Origin: Piliocolobus tephrosceles
Taxonomy: Eukaryota; Chordata; Mammalia; Primates; Cercopithecidae
DNA: 64,000 bases
Reading direction: 5' to 3'
Assembly: GCF_002776525.5 (NCBI RefSeq)
Contig: NC_045434.1
Location: 192,500,545-192,564,544, forward strand
Positions 56,906 to 64,000 of this stretch are shown here, one piece after another (the first letter of the stretch is position 1; each line of letters starts with the position of its first letter). The notes below the pieces were generated by a model. It did not search any database, was not told where the DNA came from, and saw nothing but the letters and a program-made list of their open reading frames with translations. The translations under genes were made by a program, and so were the position numbers.

Positions 56906-57796
56906 AGTCCATGGAACACGTGCCATTCAGTTTGATGAAGTGGTATCCTGGGAACCATGCCCGTGCCCGTGGGAGCACTCCTTGGAGGGGAACTTATCAA
57001 ACCAAACCCTCCAGGTGAACATACCCACCTGCTCCACCACATGTCTGAGTGACTACAGGCAAAAGATTTCATCTCTCTGGTCACACAAGGAAACATATTA
57101 GGGATAACAGGAGACATGGTTCTCACCATCAGAGGAAGGAGTGACAAACGTGAGGAAGGGAGAAAACTGGGAGCAATCCCAATTACAGAGCTCAATTTTC
57201 TCCTTTCGAAAATGGGGATGGTGATAGCATCCATCTCCTAGGGCCATTGGGTCAACACATAGAAACACTTGATGACGTATTTGCTGCTTCTTGACCTTCA
57301 CCTTCCCCTCATACCACGTAGGCCCTCACCTGGTTTCTGTCATCACTGAAGTCTACTCCAGGCCAATGAATTTCTGAATTTGTGAATATTAATATGACAG
57401 ACGCCCTTCACAATCTTGCTGACACTTTCACATGGTTCAGTGAAATATTGTTCACAGATGCATGAAAGTTAAACTTCAGGCCTGATTCGTGGTGAATGGT
57501 GAGTGACTGGGTTCCGCTGATCTTCCCACAGCTATTTGCTCATTTAATAATAATGTAATTATCATAAATCACCATAGGCACTGTGCTAGGGGTTGGAGAT
57601 AACCAACATTCATTCATTCACTTATTCCTCCAAATAAACAGTTAGTAAATGCCTCCCACACGCAGGGTACAAATGACCCCAGAGGGGTAGGGGGTAGCCA
57701 CACGGGTGATGCAGCATGGCGCATGGGAGACTGAGAAGGCTGCGATAGATTGATTTCAAACAGGGAGATAATGAGAGCCAGGGTTCTCTTCACGTG

Positions 57797-57845
57797 TCCT
57801 AAGATCTCCAAAATAAAATCAGATGAGGTGAGAAGGAGAAAGAAG
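57797..57845 (+). repeat. Direct repeat copy 2 of the roughly 48-bp word
   Basis: The word at 55937 recurs here, 1.86 kb away in the same orientation, within otherwise unrelated flanks. Confidence 0.9.
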
Positions 57846-57989
57846 TTACAAATATGGAAAACTGGAGTCAACCCTGTTTACAAAATTCTGCAGCGCAGAA
57901 CCAGAGGGCATAGAGCAGTGAAAATGCTTCAAATAACGGATTTTGTAGCAGAGGCAACTGTGCTGAAAATAAGAGACAAACTGGGAAGC

Positions 57990-58920
57990 GCTGCCTTGCC
58001 CCGCCCACAGGCGCTGAGCCTTGGAAGGATGCTGTCCACGGGCAGCTCTCTGGGGCAGCCCTGGGGCCCTGACTAGCCGTCTGTGGTGTGACTTCCCAGT
58101 TTCCTGACCCTGAGCTCTCACAAGCCCGGGGACTCCGCTCTTGCTCAGGAGGGGCTGCTCAGGAGGGGCTTCATGCCTCACCTGGGCTCATCACGTCTCT
58201 CCAGGAAACCCTTCAGCCCCAGCCTTGGTCTCCTGGGATCCCTCTTCGTGCAGCTTCCCTGGGGAGCAGGGAATGAAGAACGTGTATTAGGATGTGCTCC
58301 TGGGGTCCACACCTGTGGAAGGCAGGGAAGGAAGCAGGCCTGGGCAGGCCAGATGGAGACCACTGACCCCACAGGGAGCCACAGAGCAAACCGGCTCCTG
58401 GAGAGGCCTGCCTGGGACCTGACCGGCTGGCACCTATACCCCACCTCTGTCGGTCAGTCATAGCACGGGGTACTCTGGGAGGGCGTGGCAGTGGTAGAAG
58501 TGTTCTTTGCCACTGGGGCAGCCCCTGAAGTGGGGACAGTTAAAGGCTGTGTGGTGACAGTAAACCCTATCCACTCGGGCAGCGAGTTCCTTCCTGGACC
58601 AAGCTTCCGGACGGCACATCACAGTATCCCTGAGAGATGCTGCGACCAATGGCTAAGAGGCTCTGCTCTCACCCAGACCTGGTTTTCAGCCCCTGTTCCC
58701 TGTGTCTGCTCCAGGCGTCAGTCCCCTTATCCATAAGGCAGGATGAATGCAGGACTCTCTCAGCCACAAATGGGATGACACGGATTCCGGAAGGCTTAGT
58801 ACACCATAGCATGCAGCTGTGTACTGTAGAGTGCCAGGCATAGTGTGGCCTTCCATAACGGAGTGTGTGGGCAGAAATGGGGAGAGCGGCCAGGAGCTGG
58901 TGCTGAGGTCCCTCAGACCC
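57990..58920. other. G+C-rich unique sequence, no gene supported
   Basis: Moderately CpG-containing, with open frames of 60-111 codons on both strands but no domain I recognise. A small 'gctcaggaggg' duplication lies at 58144-58168. It could hold an exon or promoter, but nothing in the sequence proves it. Confidence 0.35.
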
Positions 58921-59084
58921 CACGACATCTCTTACTGTGTTACTGAATTCTTACAAACCCTCCATGGCAAGTTTTATTATTTCTGCTTATAACAATATTT
59001 CCACTATTTATTTCACTTTTTAACAAATGAATATTTTAAAAATAAATCACAGAGAATGATATAGAATACAGAGGTGCTATAATG

Positions 59085-59310
59085 TAACAAGTGGTTAAAA
59101 GCCTTGACTCAGGGGCTAGGCAGCCTGGGCTGGAATCTAGCGCCCTATTGTAGAAGCTGTGCGATCTTGGGCAGGTTACTTAACCTCTCTGTGCATTACC
59201 TTTATCATCTGTAAACAGCGAAAAAATATAGCACCTGCCTTAGAGCTGTTAATACAGATAAATACCCTGGCAGAGGGAAACCTATGAGTAGTTGTTTTTA
59301 TTATTATTAC
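59085..59310 (+). mobile_element. MIR: MIR SINE, nearly complete
   Basis: 'agtggttaaaagccttgact', 'gggcaggttacttaacctct' and 'catctgtaaacagcgaaaaa' are a strong MIR match. Confidence 0.88.
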
Positions 59311-59344
59311 TACTGCAAACACAAATACCCACCAAGGAGATTTA

Positions 59345-59740
59345 ATAAAACTTTATTTATTCAATTCAAATTCTTCACTTCTTTTCCTTTATCTTGAAAT
59401 AACTTGTAATTCTGAAACAACTGTAGATTCACAGGAAGTTGAAAAATAGCACAGAGAGGTCCTGTATAACCTTTATCCTGCTTTCCCCAAGGCTGATATC
59501 TCACATAATGATGATACGATATCAAAATCAGGGGTCCAACTAACCGTGGCATGATTGTATTAACTAGACTACAGACCTTATTCAGATTACAACAGATTTT
59601 TATATGCACTCATTTGTGTGTGTGTGTGTGTGTGTGTGGTATGTGAAGTTCTCATAGTTTATCACTTGTATAAATTCATAAATTTACTATCACAACCAAC
59701 ATACAAAACATCCATTGCCATAAAGGAACTTTGAGCATCA
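59345..59740 (-). mobile_element. L1M: L1M 3' fragment, antisense, with (TG)n
   Basis: 'aactgtagattcacaggaag', 'gtataacctttatcctgctt' and 'ccttattcagattacaacag' are antisense L1M. A (TG)n microsatellite of about 13 units lies at 59612-59637. Confidence 0.7.
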
Positions 59741-59764
59741 TGCTGAGTTGTTCACATAGAGTGA

Positions 59765-59925
59765 TACATTCACTCCTTACCACAACCTAGGTGTTGTTAT
59801 CCCCAGTTTTCTGGTGAGAAAACTGAGGAACAAAGAGGTCATGGTAACTTGTACAAGATCACACAGCTGGAAAGCAACAGTGCTGGCCTTGAACCTGCGT
59901 CTGTCATCGGTATTCTATCTGGACA
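59765..59925 (-). mobile_element. MIR: MIR fossil, antisense
   Basis: 'ccagttttctggtgagaaaa', 'ctgaggaacaaagaggtcat' and 'agatcacacagctggaaagc' are antisense MIR. Confidence 0.8.
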
Positions 59926-60017
59926 CATCACTTTCTGTCTTATCATTGCATGCAGGACATTGATACCTGTGGACTTAATTCATGAATGTTAACACTCTGT
60001 GGTTTTCCCTTTTATAA

Positions 60018-60313
60018 TTTTTTTTTTTTGAGACAGGGTCTTGCTCTGCCGCCCAGGCTGGAGTGCAACGGTGAGATCTAGGCTTACTGCAACCTCTGCC
60101 TTCCAGGTTCAAGCGATTCTCTTGCCTCAATCTCCCAGGTAAGCTGGAACTACAGGCATGCACCACTACACCTGGCTAATTGTTGTATTTTTAGTAGAGA
60201 TGGGGTTTCACTGTGTTAGCCAGGCTGGTCTTGAACTCTTGACCTCAAGTGATCTGCCCACTTCGACCTCCCAAAGTGCTGGGATTACAGGTGTGAGCCC
60301 CCGTGCCCTGCCC
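60018..60313 (-). mobile_element. Alu: AluS-type SINE, antisense
   Basis: The poly(T) tract at 60018-60029 is followed by 'gagacagggtcttgctctgc' and an end at 'gggattacaggtgtgagccc'. Full length. Confidence 0.94.
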
Positions 60314-61545
60314 CTTTTATGATTATACAGCTTATATAACCTTGTTCCTATTGAAGATGTTACATTTTCTCTACTACATACAGTGCAAGTACCAGCCCGT
60401 CTATATCTCCTTCTGCATTTGTGTCTCAGCTCCTCTGTGGTTGATACCTACAGGTGGAATTGCTGAGTCGTTGAGTACATGGGTCTTCAACGTTGGAGGA
60501 TGTTGCCAGGTCTCCAAGTGTTTGCAACAATTTATATTTTCACTTGCTGTGCATGAGAACACGAGATGATACATCATTATTTTAACTTGGATTTCTCTGG
60601 TTTCTAGTAACGTTGAACATGTCTCTTTTGATTATTGGCCGTGCATGTTTTCTCTGTGTACATTTTTCTGTTGGGTAGGTTGTCATTTTGAAATAATGTT
60701 TAGGAATTCTTTACACATTCTGGAGGATAGCTCTTTATTGATTATATGCATGGCCAATATCTTCTTCCAGTCTGTATCTTGCCTTTTTAAAAAACTTTCA
60801 TTATGGTATCTTTTATCATAAAGAAGCGTTCCGCTGTAGTCAATTTTATCAATCTCTCCCTTTACAGTTTGTGCTTGTGTGTTTTATGTACAAAATTACT
60901 TTCCACTTCATGGTCATAAAGATTTTTTTCTTAATTTTTCTAATTGTTTTAAAGTTTTATTTCTTTCTTGGTTTTCTGCAGTAGAGTTTCACTTTATACA
61001 GTTATTTTCTGTGTAAGATGTGGATTTCACCACCCCTCCCCGACCATATAGCCAATTTCCTAGCGCTATTTGTTGAGTCATCCACCTCCCCGTTCCTCTT
61101 TGCAGCATCTCCTCCACATATGTGGAGTTTCTGTGTCCATCTGAGTCTGTGTCTGGTTTCTCCAGTGGCCTATTTACCTTGTACAACGCTAACACCCACA
61201 ATCTAAAATGCTAGAACTTAATCATAAATCGTGGTGTTGGGAAAGGTAAGTTGTCCTTGCCCTTCAAAATTATTTTCCCTGGAAACTTTTGAATCAGCCT
61301 ATCATGTTCACTTGAAGCTCTGTTGGGATTTTAAAAAATTGTCATTGTATTGTGTTTATGGATTAGCAAGGGGATAATTGACATCTTTAGAATATTGGTC
61401 CTTCCTACCCATTAGCATGTTATATCTCTCCCCCTATTCAGTTTTCCTTTTATGTCCTTCAGTAAAATTTCATAATTTTCTCTGTAAAGGTCTTGCACAT
61501 AGTTTACTAGATTTATTTCTTGGTACCTTAACTTGTTTATCAGAG
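60314..61545 (-). mobile_element. L1M: L1M fragment, antisense (3' UTR into ORF2)
   Basis: 'ggtggaattgctgagtcgtt', 'agctctttattgattatatg' and 'gttgagtcatccacctcccc' with 'atagtttactagatttattt' follow antisense L1 order; it is heavily broken. Confidence 0.75.
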
Positions 61546-61554
61546 CTCTGGAGT

Positions 61555-61750
61555 GAGGCATAGCTCATGTTGTAGCTCGGCTATTTATAAACTGCATGAT
61601 CCTAGTCAAGTCTTTTAAATGGCTCGATCCTCAGTTTCCTCATAAATAATTGTACCTACAGCATAAAATAGGTGTGAAGATTAATGAAATACAGAATGTG
61701 GTACTTTTAGAACACTCTAAATATCCAATAAATGTTAGCTCATCCTGGAT
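61555..61750 (+). mobile_element. MIR: MIR SINE fragment
   Basis: 'aactgcatgatcctagtcaa', 'cctcagtttcctcataaata' and 'aataggtgtgaagattaatg' are MIR. Confidence 0.75.
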
Positions 61751-62040
61751 TTAGCATAAATTTGGAGTTGCATTTCTGAATAGTTGTGTATCAGTGAATG
61801 AATGAGCTTGGGATATGGTCCCCAAGCAGAAACAGGTTAAATGTAACAGAATCTGATCTGTAAGTAATTGGCAGACAGTCTACTCCCCCTCCTCCAACAC
61901 TTAATAAAGCGCTTTCTAAATACATATATAATAAAACCGAAACTCCTACTAAATCTCAAAGCAAGGATAATTAAGTTAGATTTTCAAGCCATTCTGGTTA
62001 ACTTAGAAAACCAACAAAAAGAAAATCAACTGTGAAGATT

Positions 62041-62339
62041 TTTTTTTTTTTTTTTTTTGAAACGGAGTCTCGCTCTGTCGTCCAGGCTGGAGTGTAGTGG
62101 CCGGACCTCAGCTCACTGCAAGCTCCGCCTCTCAGTTTACGCCATTCTCCTGCCTCAGCCTCCCGAGTAGCTGGGACTACAGGCGCCCGTCACCGCCCTC
62201 GGCTAATTTTTTGTATTTTTTTGTAGAGACGGGGTTTCAGTGTGTTAACCAGGATGATCTCGATCTCCTGACCTCGTGATCCGCCCATCTCTGCCTCCCA
62301 AAGTGCTGGGATTACAGGCTTGAGCCACCGTGCCCAGCC
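62041..62339 (-). mobile_element. AluY: Young AluY with Old World monkey-type variants, antisense
   Basis: A low-divergence antisense AluY with poly(T) from about 62039. Variants 'gccggacctcagctcactgc', 'gtttacgccattctcc' and 'ggattacaggcttgagccac' match those I associate with cercopithecid AluYR-type subfamilies. Flanks gtgaagattttt and gtaaagattttt form a near-perfect target duplication. Confidence 0.93.
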
Positions 62340-62439
62340 GTAAAGATTTTTTATGTTCAAAATTTAGTGTGGCTTATAAGCATAATTGTTGTTCTAGTTT
62401 TTTCCAGCTAAAACTATTTAGCTGGGTTTCATATTTAAA

Positions 62440-63340
62440 GGTTTTGTTTGATTGTTTTTAAACAATAAATGTTTTATTATAAACATTTCAAACATTAAAG
62501 TACAAACGTGCAAAAGTTTCTCCAAATCATACCACCCAAATAGCATTGCTAACATTTTGGTTCATATCATTTTTTCTATTTCTTGATGTCAATAAATGGG
62601 CTTCTGGGTTCATGCTCACTTTTTATTTTCCCTCAGTAGGATGCTGTAGATGTCTTTCCACGTTAATAGTTGCAGAATTACATCGTTTGACATCATCATA
62701 TTATATTCCATTTTATAGATTCACACTAACTTAGCAAATCAATTCCCTATTTGTCGCCATTTGGTCTTATAAAGTAAATCATGCTCCAATAAACCACGCT
62801 GGATACTTCTTTTTGATTAACTTGTGTGACCACCTCCATCAATAGAATCCTTGGGAATGAGATTATCAGGATAAAAAGCATGTTCCCTTTACGTTTTCAC
62901 ATGTGTTGCCAAACTGCCTTCCTGGAAAGGTCAAATTAATTAGCACTATTTTCATCTGTGCCTGAGGGTGCCCATTTTCCAATAAGTTAAGTGGGTTTGT
63001 CAGTTTTCTTAGTCTTTACCTATCTGGCAAGTGGAAAACAAGCCTCTCTCTGCATATGCATTTCCTTCATTAGTAGAGAACCTAAACATCTTTTCATCTG
63101 CTTATTGGCTCTTTGAATTTCCTCTTCTGGATTGCCTCCATGAGTGCTTTGCGTGTTCATATTGTTGTCTTTTAAGAATTCCTGTTTATTAACATTGTGT
63201 GTAACATTGTGTGCATTAATGTTAATTAATCCCTTGCCGTGTGTGGAAAATACCTGCCGTATAAACCTTGTTTATGGCGTATCTTTAATGTTTAATAGAA
63301 AAGTGTATATATAATAAACAGCAATATATCAGAAAAACAA
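62440..63340 (-). mobile_element. Old LINE 3' fragment (L1M or related), antisense
   Basis: 'gttttattataaacatttca', 'ccattttatagattcacact' and 'cttccctggaaaggtc'-like sequence resemble antisense 3' regions of old L1. Family is uncertain. Confidence 0.55.
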
Positions 63341-63586
63341 AGCATTACCAGGGCCCCTGAAGCCCTTGGTTCCCCCACTGAGTTCCCGTCCATCAATAGT
63401 AAAGTGGGTTTTTTTGTTTGTTTGTTTCGGTCAGTGATTCCACTGACATACAGAAATTTCTGATTTTGTGTTAATTTAATCTCTCTTACCCTTTATAGTC
63501 TCCAGGCTTCTTGATATGCTTAGGAAGCTGTTTTCCATCCCACAATTGTAAAAATAATCTTCTCTTGCCTGATTGCCCCGGCCAGA

Positions 63587-64000
63587 ACTTCCTATTTGTC
63601 TCTGTTTGCAGACGACATGATTGTGTATTTAGAAAACTCCATTGTCTCAGCCCAAAATCTCCTTAAGCTGACAAGCAACTTCAGCAGTCTCAGGATACAA
63701 AATCAGTGTGCAAAAATCACAAGCATTTTTATACAGCAGTAATAGACAAACAGAGAGCCAAATCATGAGTGAGCTCCCATTCACAATTGCTGCAAAGGAA
63801 TAAAATATCTAGGAATACAACTTACAAGGGATATGAAGGACCTCTCCAAGGAGAACTAAAAACCACTGCTCAAGGAAATAAGAGAGAACACAAACAAATG
63901 GAAAAACATTCCATGCTCACGGATGGAATCAATATCATGAAAATGGCCATACTGCCCAAAGTAATTTATAGAGGCAATGCTATCCCTATTAAGCTACCAT
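63587..64000 (+). mobile_element. L1PA: L1PA, 5'-truncated, running off the right edge
   Basis: From about 63587 the sequence is L1PA-like ORF2 from the reverse-transcriptase catalytic region onward: 'gtttgcagacgacatgattg' encodes F-A-D-D-M, the YxDD-type motif with F/A in the family. It continues through 'gagccaaatcatgagtgagc' to the end. Single-base losses break the frame. No 5' UTR or ORF1 is present at its left boundary, so it is 5'-truncated. The 3' end is outside the window. Confidence 0.88.

Noticed and set aside
57990..58920. G+C-rich interval considered as a CpG-island promoter and first exon
   Set aside because: CpG is scattered rather than dense, no TATA/Inr or splice donor pattern was convincing, and frames lack domains.

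Overview
This window is non-coding primate genomic DNA. It contains no gene that I can support and is dominated by stacked transposable elements. The organism is a catarrhine primate, most likely an Old World monkey. At least 13 Alu SINEs are present. The young ones at about 10.3 kb and 62.0 kb carry variants I associate with cercopithecid AluYR subfamilies (a 'caagcctgtaatcc' box, 'gaatggcgtaaac', 'gatccagcc'/'aggtccggcc'). There is also an LTR7-flanked HERV-H provirus and L1PA-type LINEs. The species call is inference from subfamily recognition. No open reading frame looks like a cellular gene; the longest ones are remnants of LINE or retroviral proteins.

Layout. 0-3.9 kb: mostly unique DNA with two antisense Alus. 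3.9-16.2 kb: one old L1 (L1M class, plus strand), taken apart by later insertions. These are an MLT2A (HERV-L type) LTR, an AluJ, an unassigned antisense ERV LTR that carries its own Alu, a 5.49-kb antisense HERV-H provirus that carries a young AluY, another AluJ, an MLT1-type LTR and an AluS. Several of these have readable target-site duplications. 16.2-24.6 kb: unique DNA with MIR/L2 fossils, a pyrimidine minisatellite, two short near-perfect palindromes, and a rearranged block at 20.4-23.1 kb in which a roughly 290-bp segment is present twice in inverted orientation. 24.6-25.6 kb: a class I LTR split by a CpG-rich second LTR with a clean 5-bp target duplication. 25.6-38.7 kb: unique DNA with Alus, MIR/L2, simple repeats, a Tigger-like DNA transposon and an MLT1-type LTR. 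38.5-43.7 kb: a very AT-rich block of unassigned, possibly retroviral, origin. 44-47.3 kb: mostly unique, including one candidate conserved non-coding element. 47.3-54.1 kb: antisense L1M debris, with an internally deleted L1PA at 48.3-50.0 kb that keeps both ends and its target duplication. 54.1-64 kb: unique DNA, MIR/L2, an MLT2B-type LTR, more L1M, two Alus, and the start of a 5'-truncated L1PA that runs off the right edge.

The retroviral genes (gag, pol and env of HERV-H) are all broken: frameshifts and stops, deletion of the reverse-transcriptase core, and substituted RNase H and zinc-knuckle residues. What may still act here is regulatory: the 3' LTR7 keeps its TATA motif while the 5' LTR7 has lost it, and the nested CpG-rich LTR carries a dense set of promoter-type motifs. 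I found no undescribed gene system. The most unusual structures are the inverted duplication at 20.4/22.6 kb, the nested CpG LTR, the inverted L1M segment at 4-5 kb, the 5'-plus-3' L1PA deletion derivative and the two palindromes.
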